A stretch of 64,000 bases of DNA from Typha latifolia (lineage: Eukaryota > Streptophyta > Magnoliopsida > Poales > Typhaceae): assembly GCA_019914945.1 (NCBI GenBank), contig CM034107.1:2914001-2978000 (forward strand). The letters are read 5' to 3'. Below the pieces are notes generated by a model. The model was not told the DNA's origin, ran no database searches, and saw only the letters and a list, made by a program, of their open reading frames with translations. Shown piece by piece: positions 22,057 through 34,716 of this stretch; the first letter of the stretch is position 1; each line of letters starts with the position of its first letter. The position numbers were made by a program, and so were the translations under genes.

Positions 22057-25000
22057 TCATATATTTTTCTCTGAACCATTTTCAAAACTATCACTGTCTA
22101 ACGAATTAAGGCGACCCCTACCAGTGGGAAACATCGAGTACTGCTGCTTAAAATCAGAACCTGAGCTTGACTCCAGTATATGATTGGCAAGAACCAAATC
22201 AGTAATTCCATTCCCTGCACCGCTTGTGGCACGCAACCTCTTGCTTGCCCTTTCATGCTTTGGGCTCTCAGAAGGGGAGCCGGCACGACAGCTGGAGTCT
22301 GGGGTTAGCGGCTCGTTGTGGGAAGAGAAAGAGTCATCATGAGAAAGGCTTTTGAATAGTCCACTTGTGCCTTCATTGTCACCATTGATGTGCTTGTCTT
22401 GGATAGGAGACTCAGAGGCTGGAGCTGGCGTAGCAGGATCAGTCTTTTCGGAATTAGCACAATGTTCACCTGATATTGGACCAGAATTTCCTGTTCCCGG
22501 TGTCTCAGTTGCTACCCCGTCGGTGCGCTGCTGCTCTTCAATTATCTTTTTCAGATACTTGCCTTGGGCTTCTATCCTCAACTGCAGCTGCCTTTGCACC
22601 TGCAAAAAGATTTGAAAGCTCATACCATGTGTAGATACTTCATTGCAAACTCTCATGATACTCTTGGAGACCCAGATATAGAATGCACATAGCAGTAACA
22701 CACGGTCACTGTGAAGCATTTTACAGAAGATTAAAAGATATTATCATTTATTAATATGATAAAGTGGTAACGTAATATTATCTCCATGCAGTCTTGTTGA
22801 CAAGAACATGCAGCCCTGTAGGGAAAATGAAGTTCTCACTTTATCCAAGTGTTGATAAATGAAAATACCAATGATGAATAATTATCTTGATAGAGAATTA
22901 AAAAGCTTATGAGAGATATTGCTTGTTGATTTATTAATAAATATCAACTACATCCAGAAAAGGAAAAGTAAAAAATATGAAACAGAAAAATAAAGGATAA
23001 AACTGCACAAAACTAGCTTGACAGGAAAAGACTCCTTCGAGCAATTCAAAGTTCCTAATTTCTTTTGAGCTTGGGACACCACAGCAAAAAACACAAACAT
23101 GAAGCTATATTTGCTAAACTGTCATGGTAAGACAGTTGCATATCTTTTTCTCAATGAGTTCCACCTTACTAGGTAATCATGGAGCAACGCAGGTGGATGA
23201 ACCACCTGTTCACAAAAGCAGGGAAGAATACTGATACTAGGCATGAGGCAAACTGCAAATGAGAGCTGTGACTGTTGGCCCATGAAGAAAGGTAATTTAA
23301 GAGGTAGATAATAGCCTTACCATTCAAATACTGATTTTTGGCCTCAAGTTACATGCTATCCTGGCCAGATGTAACAATCCATGCTCCAGGCATACTGTGA
23401 ATCCAAGGAGTTGGCTAATGTTTCTCTATCCCAATGTTTTTGTCCTAGGTGGGTAAAAAGTGTTCAAAAGTTGAGTGCAATTAAGCAACCTTCCCTAGCT
23501 CTGCCCCCCTCCACACTAAGGGATGTGATAATATTGCGCTATTAGTATCTCGCGGTTCTTGCCAACAGCTTTGAGACTCCTCTTCAGCAGTGGAATTTGG
23601 GAGCTCAGTTGCCAGTAAAACTTAATCATCTATCTTTCTCCTAAGTGACACTATTTACATCCACTTACCGGTCCATAAGTGATTAATATTTCATTTCAAG
23701 ATTATTATGCTTGAGCAACCTCCAGACAGTTCTCTTAAGCTAGCTGATGCAGGACAACGTCTTGATTGTAGAGTTGAGAAGAAAAGGTAGGGAGAAGTAG
23801 TCAAACCCGTGGAATCCACCAATCGGGGTGTCAGAATCCACCGACGTTGGAAGCCACCAACAAACACTCAATAGGTAAAAGCTCTCAAAATATTCATTAA
23901 CCCATAAAAGATGATTACAAGCCTTTATATAGGCAAAATAAAGTAAAAGACAAAAGACGAAAATAGCCCTAGAAGGTGACTAATCACAACCCTCGTTAAG
24001 CCAGAGGGCCACGGGTGCAGCTTTTTTGTGCTTATGAGAATACACATGACGAAAAGTGGTGTCCCTACCACTAGTCCTTTTCAAGAGTAAGCCTGACACA
24101 TCTTGGTGATGATTCCCACAGTTTATTGTTGTTGATATTGTAGTTGTTCATAGATTATCACATTTAAGTAGCAAATGTAAGAATATAAGATTGCCGTCTA
24201 ATTAGGAAGTGCTAAAGCACAATAGTGAACTTGCCTCTAATTGTTCACATAGACGCTTTTGCACCTCCATCTGCAATTTTAGAGCTTCGCTAATCTGCAT
24301 TCCACTGGTACAAAGAAAAAAAGAAGATAATGTCATAACAGAAAATTGAAGAAAGAACCAAATCACCGGTTGATCCATGGTTGTGCTATCATTACTGGTG
24401 AAAAGAAACTAAGGCAATTTAAATGGGGAAAAGAGAACCTAGTAAAAGCAAAATTACAAACACAAGCATATGTATGCTAAATATTAGTACACCGTACACA
24501 GTGTAAGTTCATGACATAAAAACAAGGAGCTGACAAACTTCAAGAAGAAATCAGTGCTTTAGATAGGTATAAGCATATGCATAAATACACTAATATATAG
24601 TAAAAAAATTAGGTCCACACTGTAAGTTCATGACATAGAAAACAAGGAGCTGAAAATTTTCAAGAAGAAACCAGTGCTTTAGATAAGTAAACATATATGG
24701 AAAAAAATTATACCTACCAAATGCGAAATGTGAAATAGAAATGGACAGCGAATGTAAGTGCTAAACACCAATAAAGAAATGCTTGTCATGTTTTATGGAA
24801 AATTAATCCTAAATGTCAGGACGTCATATAAGAGAAACTACGTTTTAACAGAATATTAGTAATGTTTCAAGCACAATGAAAGAAAATAGAAGCATGGCAA
24901 AGAGAAGTAAATAATAGCTTGTAACATGAAGCAGATTCCAAATATTATGTGAGCAAAGGTAGCGACATCAAATATTGTAACAATTGGAACCATAATAAAG

Positions 25001-26778
25001 TAAACATGAAGTCCTATTGGAAGTTAGAAAATTTATGCAGATCTGAGTACTTTATCATCCAAAATGATGTAATAAGGAGATAATACTTATACTTACGAAG
25101 AGCTTTCAAGTCCGGAGAGCATATCCTTAGAGTCTTTCTTTTCACCATTTGTTCCTATAAGGTTGAAACCCTCATCAGTTTGAAGCTTCCCCTTCTATTC
25201 TCATATAAAAAAAGGAAGATCTATCTATTTACCAAATTAATTGTTCAAATTTTCGTGTAGTAAGACATTTAATGATCCTACCTTCAGTTAAAGACTCGGG
25301 AATGCATTTCGCAAGCCGATATTTCTGGATAGAGAAGAAACTGGATTACCTGTAGGAAGAATATTGTGACAGAAATTTTAAAACAGGATATGTCAATTCA
25401 AGTACCTGTAAGTGGCTTTTGACATGGTATATTGTCAGTCCTGGTACACCCATGATTCTGAGAACTCCTTTGGGAGTAGCTCCTGTGATATTCGATGACA
25501 TTAAGTGACAATGATACTATTCTTATAACAATTTTGCTAACTACTGACCGAGTCGTTAGATGAAATCTGAAGTTCATATACTTGAAAGGAAATCAGTCAA
25601 GCATCATAAGGAGTTCTCGTGCTTAATTACTTTGTCTTTGGTATGGGTTACTTGTGGATTCCTTAGGTAGACAAAAGTATTTCTCAAACAGATGCAGCCC
25701 TTAAAGTGAAGAGCATTAGAAGGTAGCTGCAAATACAGAATCTGGGATATTGTTTTGAAGCCAAAGGAGTATGCTTCCAACTATTATGGTCAGCTCTAAT
25801 AATGTGTTTTCTAATATGTCATAGGTGCTTCAAGCCCTTCTATAGGAATGAATTACTTCAAATATAATAAGCATCTACTTTACGTACATAAGTAAAGCTT
25901 GACTTTATCCAGAATAAATCAAATGTAACATCAAGTGAAAACATCAAGCAATTATTTACTTATTATACCATCTGTTTTGATTCTCCAAATATCAAAACCC
26001 CAACTACTTGATCTTGGCTTTGTGAGCCTTACTCAGTTATTCCCTCTCATAATCTAGGTCACAGAAGTCAGAGAAGAAGTGGAAATCAAAATCAAACATG
26101 GCAAAAGTAATAGTATACTTGGTTCTTCTTAAAGCATACAAGGGGGAAGGGTCCCCATAAAAACCAGAAACATCACATTGATCCCGTTCTCTGAAATCCT
26201 ACATATTGAGAATTATGTGCCGTTTTATCTCCCTTGCGACGTACTTGTAATATCCTATAGCTCCTACTTCCTAGCTTTATATGCATTTGTATTGCATTAT
26301 TATTATCTTATTATTTTAGATTCTTCTATTGTCAAAGTTCTGAATAATGCCATAAGCCCGTGAACATGCCATCTCGACCATTCTTTTGAAACATCTCCTG
26401 TTCCAAGACATCATACTCAAACCTACAAGTACCTCTCTCCTTTCTTTACTTAATAACATAGAAATTTAAGTAATTTAGGAACATAGGATAAAGAACGCAT
26501 AAAAGATTGTCCGCACAAGTACTTTGACTATTCAAAAATAAACTGTATAAGCAACTACAGGTTAAGAACTTACTATCAGGTCCGCCAAGTTGTGTTACAG
26601 CATCAACAAATTGTTCATGAAGCTCATCAGTCCACCGTAAACGCTGCCTTGCAGCCAAATTATTGCTCCCTCCATTATTTGGACCCATACAATTATCAGT
26701 TAATTCTATTTGCTGATTGTGAGAAATGGAATTGCTCTGATTTGGGGCTAGAGTAGAAATAGGTTTCGGTTGATGCAT
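22057..26778 (-). CDS. MYB-CC (GARP) transcription factor, PHR1/PHL7-like
   Basis: Coding exons (minus): 26778-26574, 25482-25406, 25324-25282, 25154-25097, 24304-24235, 22599-22057; 996 nt, 331 residues. The GARP MYB domain spans about residues 45-98: RLRWTDELHEQFVDAVTQLG, ATPKGVLRIMGVPGLTIYHV, and KSHLQKYR. The coiled-coil domain (about 128-177) reads GMQISEALKLQMEVQKRL, CEQLEVQRQLQLRIEAQGKY; the usual LHEQLE is LCEQLE here. The tail is Ser-rich and acidic. By family, these dimeric factors bind P1BS-type sites in phosphate-starvation genes. The intron after 24235 uses a GC donor (GAG/GCAAGT). A leader exon probably lies at about 27360-27480. The 1.6-kb last intron holds a possible retroelement piece. 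Confidence 0.92.
23760..24080 (-). mobile_element. Possible LTR-type retroelement fragment in the last MYB-CC intron
   Basis: On the minus strand this segment has a TATA-like GCCTATATAAAGG at about 23924-23936. Its base composition and the repeated ATCCACC motifs (23815-23845) differ from the rest of the intron. The layout resembles an LTR promoter region. I could not define both ends, a target-site duplication or coding sequence, so the call is weak. Confidence 0.3.
24233..24238 (-). other. GC splice donor (GAG/GCAAGT) in the MYB-CC gene
   Basis: The exon ends at 24235 with TTAGAG and the intron begins GCAAGT. The next exon starts at 22599 with GTGCAAAGG. Only this junction gives the conserved EQLEVQRQLQ sequence. 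Using the next GT, four bases downstream, would shift the frame and destroy the coiled coil. This is the known minor GC-AG intron class. Confidence 0.85.
24498..24691. repeat. Direct duplication of about 72 bp in an intron
   Basis: Two similar copies at about 24498-24571 and 24617-24691, offset by 119-120 bases. They share TGTAAGTTCATGACATA, AACAAGGAGCTGA, CAAGAAGAAA and CAGTGCTTTAGATA blocks, with scattered substitutions and a one-base indel. The duplication lies in the MYB-CC intron between 25097 and 24304. Confidence 0.85.
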
Positions 26779-27480
26779 TTGTCACGACCTGAGAATAGAT
26801 GCTATCAGTTAAGCATCAATCAAAAGATCGAGAAAACAGAACGATTTTTGCCAAAGAGAAGCACTATGTCTAATTACAAGAAGACTGATATAAGATAAAA
26901 GCTTATGGAGTTACGGATAAGTTTCTATCAGAGTACTGCTCCTTTGGATTATTAATAACTAACTAAACTACCATACAGAGTATCCAATAACTAATTAAAC
27001 TGCCATCAGAGTATCCTAAAACTAATATTAATTACCAGTGCAAAACCTAGTCTTGACCAGGCCTTCAATTATAACTACCCAACTTCTCTCATTACTACAT
27101 CATACAAATCTTTGAGCGCGAGTTGATCAAAGAATTCTCATAAAACCTAAAAAAGTAGACAGAATTCCAACACCCCACAAAATGAAACACCAGGAATCAA
27201 ACTCCCAAAAACCTTTCCAATAAAGTCCCTTTTTGTAATCAATTAACTAAGAAATGACACCTGGGTTTTGTTCCAAACTAATCGTATCCCATTCCCCAAA
27301 CCCAATAAATCATCAGATTCACTCCAACGACGAAATAATTGAGCAAAAGGAGACATACCCAGATCGGGAAAACGGCGAAATCCTCCGAATCCAACTCGCC
27401 GGAGGATGAAGAATCCAGAAGCTCGAATTCCGGCCTTCTACTGTGAGGAAAAGGCCGACTTTGACTAGCCCCCGACAGTA

Positions 27481-28812
27481 AAAATCCGATCTTTTTGCAG
27501 AAAATTGACTAGCTATCGCAATTAAATTTCGGATTTCGCTTCTTTTAATCTCTCACGCCTCAAAGATTCGTCGCCCTTTTGGTCAATTAACCTTTTCCAA
27601 ATCGTTTCTCTCGAAGTACACGGAAATGGGGAAAGCTTGTCGTTGCAGTGATTATATCCAAGGCCTTTCTTACTGTAGGCTGCCTTAATGGGCACGTGGC
27701 ACCTTCTTATTTGCCTAAAAAATACACGAGTTACAGTTTGTGGCTCGATCATCGCCACGTTTTCCATTTGAAATTAGTCTCCCTTCCAAGTTTGAAATTA
27801 ATCACCTCTTGCATGTGAATAGACGCTTCTATGTGCGGGCGTTTGGTACGTCTAAATATCAAAAACTTAGTACGAATAAATTCCAATTCAAATAAGAATC
27901 TGGCAAGGTTTAATTTAATAACCCAAACGTTTTACTAACATATACTTATATATTTATCACATTTATTACAAATTAAAACCATTCTATTCAATTTAACTTG
28001 GAAGTATGTTAGGATGCATTAGATTGGATCTTTAGCGGAATATTCTTCTGAGGGTGAGAAACCCATTAGGACAAACATGGAGAAAAATCAAGATTTGGCT
28101 GGTAGTGGTGGGTTTATTGGTGGATTGAGAGTTAATTAATTGGGATTAAGGTGGTGGATCGGCTTTTTTAACTATAGTTTTCCTTTTAAAGATGAAGGAA
28201 TCTTTCGGTTAGTATTAGTGTGGTCCTTGTGTCCCAACTACTAGTACTTTAATAGAGTTCTGACTTGTTAACTGAAGGTCTTCATGATTGTGAGATTAAT
28301 TATTTAGGATCGCGATATTATATTCGCAATAATTGAATTGAGGAAAATATTTGGTCTTCATGATTCTAAGTTCAATATCTCATGAGTGACTTTCATTTAG
28401 TTGAAGAGTTATCCATCCCTATCTTGATGTTTTAATCAGCATTGGAATAAGAATCTGTTCATCACTCCCTGAGTCCCTGTCTTCAGTGTAAGATTATGTC
28501 AGATGATACTCAGCTAGTAAAGAAACTCTGATCTCGTGATAAAAACTCATACAATAATGTAAATTGATAAGACTCAATCTATTAGATATCCTTCATATCA
28601 ATATATTCAGAGCCTAATCAGTAGAGTGTGAGATTACATTCAAAGGTCAAGGTAACCGAAAGAGGCCTAAGAATAAAAACACCATGTTCACCAAAATATA
28701 TTACAGGAGAATGCGCGACGCCCTAAGAGATGGTTCTTTTCCTGATTTTGATCATTAGCAAGCTTGCTTCTTCTTTGAGTTTGTGTCCAATTCTAGTTTT
28801 TACCAAGATTGT
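27481..28812. other. Spacer between the two MYB-CC genes
   Basis: No gene is recognised. The left part is the promoter of the PHL7-like gene. The open frame at 27522-27767 (minus) has no family features. The rest (about 28.0-28.75 kb) is non-coding and might be an old transposon remnant, but I found no termini to support that. The end at about 28.75-28.81 kb is likely 3' UTR of the second MYB-CC gene. Confidence 0.5.
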
Positions 28813-31800
28813 TCAGCATGACTTGCGCTTTAGTTCGGGTGGTTTGAAGAATTGGTTATGAACAGCTAAAGAAGATTTGCCTCCTGGACTATGCAAGCTG
28901 ATTGATCCCACAGATAGCTGGTGGAAGATAGATGGGCTCAGGGGATCCGAGGGGGAGCACATTACCCCAGATGCCATGTCAGAAAAGCTGTGATCAGGCA
29001 TGTCGAGACCACTTGATGCAATTTGCTCTGAAGCAATTTTATATGCCTTCTCCAACAAAGAATCAATGTACTTGTGGAATGCTTCCATCCTAATCTGAAC
29101 ATGCTTCTGAACCTGATGAAAAAAGGAGAAGAAAGTTTTAGTCGAGTCTTAGTAATGATTTTGGAGGAACGAGAGTGGAAAATGAGTTGATAGAAGTCAG
29201 AAACTAAGCACCTCCAGTTGTAATATTTAATTCAAATTGTAACTTAGGCAAAAAGCCCAAATATCAGTTCTTTACCAAAAGTTTGTTGGCCGTCTCTAGT
29301 GCTAGCACTAGTGCAAAATTACTTCAACTTGTTTACGGATGGCTTCTATGAGATTCATCTGAAACCCACTCTGTGCAACTCTTACTGTCATCATAAATCA
29401 CTGAGTCCACAAGTTAACCTTTGTTATTGGAAGCCAACTCAATAGATATTAGGGAAAAACTACCTAGAGTTTCAAATGTTCAACATGAATAACCATTATT
29501 TATCATCCAAGTATCTTTTCCGAAACACATGGTTTCAGCTGGAGCACAAATCAAAGATAAGAAATGTCCACAAATTTGAGATTTTCATGCGTGACCATCT
29601 AAGTGAACTAACTATAAATTGGTGCTAAATTCCGAATAAAAGAAAAACCAGGAATCAATGGTCCTTATCATAAAACATATAAATCTATTTGCAGATAGAA
29701 TGATATACCTTCTTCACTGCAAGTTAGGTTCATTCAACCCATGAATAAGCACTCCAAAAGGTCCTCTAGACATTAAACTAGTCTATATAAGAAAGATGGC
29801 AATTTCTGATTTAGGGTTTTATCTTTAGTTCTTCAGTTCAAAGGTGAGCAAAAATAAGATAACCCCTATCACTTTATATAACAATGAAAGAATATTAAAT
29901 GATCACACGGAATGTTTTTGTCTTAGGACAACATTAATTTAGTAGGAAACTTTAAATTTGTAGGTAACTTGGATGACACTACATCATAATGTCATGCGGA
30001 ACTAAAAGAAGATTGAGAATGAAACAGCAAAGAACAAATGATAATTGAAAAAGGTAAGTTACCTCCACTTGTTCATGCAGTCTTCGTTGCACTTCCATTT
30101 GGGCTCTCAGTGCCTCTTTGACTTCTTGACCTCTACAACAGCATCCCATGACAAGTTAATATTTCTTTTACCATATATTTGTATATAGGAGAATATGGCC
30201 CCTAAAATTACTTTTCCATGTTGAAATTTTAATTATGAAAGATGAGAACTAGCTAAAAATATTGTCTTACTCATTTGCATCAGTAGAAGGGACTCTTGGA
30301 GACAAATTTGTGCCACTTTGTCCTTCTAACATGTAAGGAGCTGAAATTCCAACACATAAATCAACAGGAAAGGATTAATAGAATGTTTAAGAAAGAACTC
30401 CAGTACATTTTATCATACAAAGTGAGAAAAAACATAGTACTTCTATAGCACGTTTTAATAGAAGGAAAACAATTGGTCAAACTCGCAATCTCAGTAGATG
30501 GTTATATGATTTAATTCAGCTGATTCTGACTGGTCAACCAAGCAAAGAGATTATTGAGTGGCATGAATGTACTATATCTCAACACACTACATCCAACCTT
30601 ATCTTCAGTTATAAACATGGAATACAGAACATGAACACTGTTGACCGATGTATCTACTGAATCAAGAATTATGGTTTGCTTAATAGATGGTTGCTATGTG
30701 ATCCAGTCCTTGAAACACAGGAGCCCAATCATGTGGCCCTGCCAGTGCATTGAAAGTGATTAAGCAGCCAGCCCTATATCACCCATCATGCACTGGTGGG
30801 ATTATGACTATATAGTATATAGTTATGCACTGCTCAAATGGAACTGGATCATCCAGCTCCTGCCTTGAAATAAACATACTTTAATATCTTTCAGGTAAAT
30901 TACTAAATTTAGGAATATAAGAAAGCGAGTAAAGGGATTTTCATTAACAAGGAGAGGGTAAGTTTTGTTAAATTTACCATCTTTAGATTGCTCTATCATC
31001 TCTTTGCCCGATTGCTTGCCTAATCTGTATTTCTGAGAAAAATACCACAAATGATAGATTAAGCACGCAATATGACAAAAGCTTGCCATGTGAGAATAAA
31101 TTAAGAGGTCTAACACATTTATAGATTGCAAAGGAATCATATATACCTGAAGATGACTCTTCAAGTGAAAAAGAGTGAGTCCCTTTACGCCCATTGTTCG
31201 CATGATAGTTTTTGGTGTTGCTTCTGCAAGACAAAGTAGATTAATAATCCACAAGCTGCAAAGCAACGGGTTGCTTATAAAGTCAATCATGCAGGTGGAC
31301 ATTCCAACATAGACATGAAATGAAAAATGCTGCCTGAATAATTGGAAAACAGACAAGTAAATGACAATGCAAAAGTTAAACTTGTAGGAGACAAAAGTTT
31401 GTGCATATCACTCTAGTATAAGACAGTAGAATGAAATCTATGAGTTCCTTGTGGAAAAGAAGTTGTCAAGTTGCCTTTACAGCTTGGAGATTAAGACAAA
31501 GAACTGTCAATGACAAATTCAACATATAAGTAGGAACATATCCATGTGATTTTATCAAACAATAATATTTGTTTCTAGCTGTTTGCTCATGTATAAAGTT
31601 CAACAACTATTTTGAGATACACAGAAAATGATGAAACACATACAATAAAAAGAAAAGAAATCTTTCTTGATTAGCATATAATCAAACTCTAAAAAGTAAT
31701 AGATTTATGCACAAGGTTAGCTTGATTGGACTATTATTTATAGAGAAATTATATCAGATAAAATAGATAATGACAGTAAGACTTAATTCTTATTCCCCTA

Positions 31801-32995
31801 AACTTTTCTCATAAGCAAATATTTGGGTCCTATTTAACAAGTTTTTTTTCCCATAAAATAGTTACTTGAGTCCTACTTAACAATAAGGTACGTCGCACAT
31901 TGACTGTCATCCTCAATTATAAATCCACCAAAAGAAAGAAATAATTGCTACTTCTGCATATTGGAGAGACCAATTTCTATGTGATGGGTGACATGAATGA
32001 TGAGCTCTGCAAGTGTATTGGAGTTATTGCATGATCAATTGGATATTTGATATGCCACCATAACAAGCAAAAAATAAAGTCTGATGATTCCCGTAGAAAA
32101 GAATATCAAATGGTGCATTAGAAGAAAAGCATATCCTGGGTTAAGCAAGTCACCACTGTACTTGCATATGGGATATAGCGATAATTTGCGTTCACTTGGA
32201 AGGAAAGAAGATCAATTTTGACTGGTAAAATCAGCTGATTGTTATATGTATCCAAGACGAGGATGCCATTAAAAACAATAGCATGAAATAGTTTCTAGCC
32301 TGCAAATCTTGAGATCTCTACTAAATAAACAATTGGATCTGAGACCTTTCATCCAATGGCAACTTGTTTTCAGGAGGAACCAATCAGCAGCTTGTCATGC
32401 CAAAAATTCTTCCTATTTATGGATAAATATTAATAGTGGGTATTAACTCAAAGTATTGCTAAATGCGAGAATGAATATGATTACTACACACCTTCAATAG
32501 ATAAATACTACCAAATAAAAGAGTTAAATACGAAATCAGCAACCAGGGAAGATCAGTAATGTCATCAGAGATACACTTCATTAATTATAATCGAACTATA
32601 GATATATCCACAAAGATCCTCATATTACGACAGAACTAGAGCATAATACTTAAAAATCAACTTCAATTCAAAGACCCAAATGAATAAATAATCCCAAAAC
32701 AAATCCAAGTTACCAAATTTACAAAAAGACAAGAATTAGCACCACAAAACCACCAACAAATCACAAAGCAAGAACTACTAAATTCACAAAACCGAGGATT
32801 AATGGCGAGGAGTGCCAAAAGGGACGAACTTTCCGGGCCCCCGAGCTGGGCGACAGCGTCGACGAAGCGATCATGGAGGTCGGCGGTCCACCGGAGGCGT
32901 GGCTTTGGGTCCGCCGTGAGTACGAGGCTCGGCCCATGAGAGTCCTCCCCGGGAGGAATGGAAGCTTCTTGGCGATGGATCAAGCCCGAGAACAT
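28813..32995 (-). CDS. MYB-CC (GARP) transcription factor, PHL8-like
   Basis: Coding exons (minus): 32995-32830, 31223-31147, 31032-30978, 30340-30271, 30132-30063, 29112-28813; 738 nt, 245 residues, all phases agree. The MYB domain reads DPKPRLRWTADLHDRFVDAV, AQLGG, then KATPKTIMRTMGVKGLTLFH, LKSHLQKYRLGKQ. The coiled-coil domain reads GQEVKEALRAQMEVQRRLHE, QVEVQKHVQIRMEAFHKYID. I start at 32995 (MFSGLIHRQEA) because related proteins begin about 30 residues before DPKPRLRW; an in-frame ATG at 33109 would add 38 hydrophobic residues not expected in this family. The GLTLFH and KYRLGKQ signatures place it in the PHL8-type subgroup, distinct from the neighbouring MYB-CC gene. It probably acts as a nuclear DNA-binding dimer; target genes are unknown. 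Confidence 0.92.
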
Positions 32996-33109
32996 CCTCC
33001 TTTTGAGGAAAAGGTGGAGACCCAGAACCCAAAAGGCGGCGATCGATTGGAAAGGAAGGATTAGAAGGAAAAAAGAAAAGAAAAGGAAGTAGGCCCAAAC
33101 GAAACACAA

Positions 33110-34424
33110 CTCACATGAGCTGGGAGCACAACCAAGTGGGTTTCTGTTAATAATATCTTTCTTTAATTCCTCCCTCCATTCTCCACCTTCTCTCTTGAGT
33201 TTGAGTCTTCTTGACCCACGAGGGGAGAGAGAAGGGAAAGGTAGTGGCTGTTTGGCGCTTAGCTTTCTATAATGTGAGGTTGGGATTTGGCTCTTCCTGA
33301 GGAACTACAGCAGAAAAAAAGTTGAGACTCTTGGAATTTTCTTTTTTTTTTTTTAAAATAAAAAATAAATTGTATATACCCCCACTATATTTTCACTATT
33401 TATAAATTAAGACTTATAATTTAGCAAATATGTATAAAAAAAATACCCTCCTATTAGATCTATTATAAAGTTAGCTAAAGATTTAGATCAAGTTAACTAT
33501 ACTAAAAAAATTACAAAAATACTCCAATTCAAATTGTATTTATACTATACTAATTAAATTTAACTCAATTAAATCTAACTAAACTAAATCTAACTTGAAG
33601 AGCATGTTAGTTATTTAGAAATAAAATATATCTAATTACGAAATATTTTCACAATGTTAGCTTAAGACATTTTCTATATGTATTCGTTATAATTGGCTCG
33701 ATTTGCAAATAGTGAAAATATAAGACGTAAATCATAATTTCATTAAAAGGTTCCTTCTTTTTAATAATAATTTTTATGGTGTTTTAAGATTTATTTTGCT
33801 AGATTATTTATTTAATAGGTTACTTTTTAAGATTTTGGGATAGTCTTTCATGAAATACTAACTAGGTTTTCACATTGCAAATTATCCTCATGTTGTATTT
33901 TTTTTATTATAGAATTACTTAATCACACTGTTTTTAGATTAAACTACCTTTGCTTTATTTTTATTTTTTTGGTAGATAGAAAAGAGTGTTAATTTTCATT
34001 TAATACCGATTATCTTTTTTATAAAAAGAATAAGAGTATATGTTTTAATGCATACTAGGACTTAAATGATAGAGAAACTTTAAGATCAATATATAAGGAC
34101 TTCAACCTATGTCTAAAACTCGGTCTATTTCGATACATTAAAAATAATACCGATCAAAATTTAAATTATAAAGATACTCATAGATCACACTGACTATAAA
34201 AGATATTCATATATTAGTTGTCCTAATACATTTTCATTATTTACAAAACATGCCTTCTGCTCTTAGATTTTGCCTCAGTTAATAAATGTATTGTACAGCT
34301 CTCTCAAATTGGATGAGAAAAAGAGAAAAACTAATGACTGATGCATAATTCAAAACATTGAGACACACTGAATGATTCATGTCTATAAATATATCAGTTT
34401 CATAAAATGAACGAGAAGGAAATT
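33110..34424. other. AT-rich intergenic region
   Basis: No gene. The first 150 bases are the promoter and leader of the PHL8-like gene. The rest is very AT-rich, with no clear repeats or coding sequence. Confidence 0.6.
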
Positions 34425-34663
34425 CTATGGTTACGATTCTACCGGGTATGTCTTTTTGATTCCGTCTAAAATCGATTTTACGGTATAGATGCTTATGACC
34501 TCCCCCTCTATGCCTTGCGGTAATGATTCCTCCGGCATTACAACCTTTACTACAATGATGCCGTCCATAGATCAAATTATTTCGTGAATTGAATTTCACT
34601 TAGATTGTCTACGGCTCCATTGCATGTGCTCGGAGTAGAAGTTTTGTATAAATGTATCGCCAT
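34425..34663 (-). pseudogene. rpl2: Plastid rpl2 fragment inserted in nuclear DNA (NUPT)
   Basis: On the minus strand, from ATG at 34663, the sequence reads MAIHLYKTSTPSTCNGAVD and then shifts frame near 34605-34615 by one extra base. The other frame continues [54 protein letters not shown]. This is the first exon of chloroplast ribosomal protein L2. The match stops abruptly near 34425, so about 239 bp were transferred or remain. The frameshift and several odd residues (Cys for Arg, Gly for Arg) show decay. A mitochondrial intermediate is possible. It is not functional. Confidence 0.88.
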
Positions 34664-34692
34664 GTTATTAATTATTTTGCTTATATATATAT

Positions 34693-34716
34693 ATGATGAT
34701 GATGATGATGATGATA
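34693..34716. repeat. (GAT)n microsatellite
   Basis: About seven perfect GAT units preceded by a short TA run, just beside the plastid rpl2 fragment. Confidence 0.9.

Noticed and set aside
27998..28750. Possible solo LTR between the MYB-CC genes
   Set aside because: The sequence looks non-coding and transposon-like, but I could not find matching ends, a target-site duplication or a primer-binding site.
32996..33109. Upstream start giving 38 extra hydrophobic residues on the PHL8-like factor
   Set aside because: Family members start near MFSG or MYS and are nuclear; the extension looks like translated leader.
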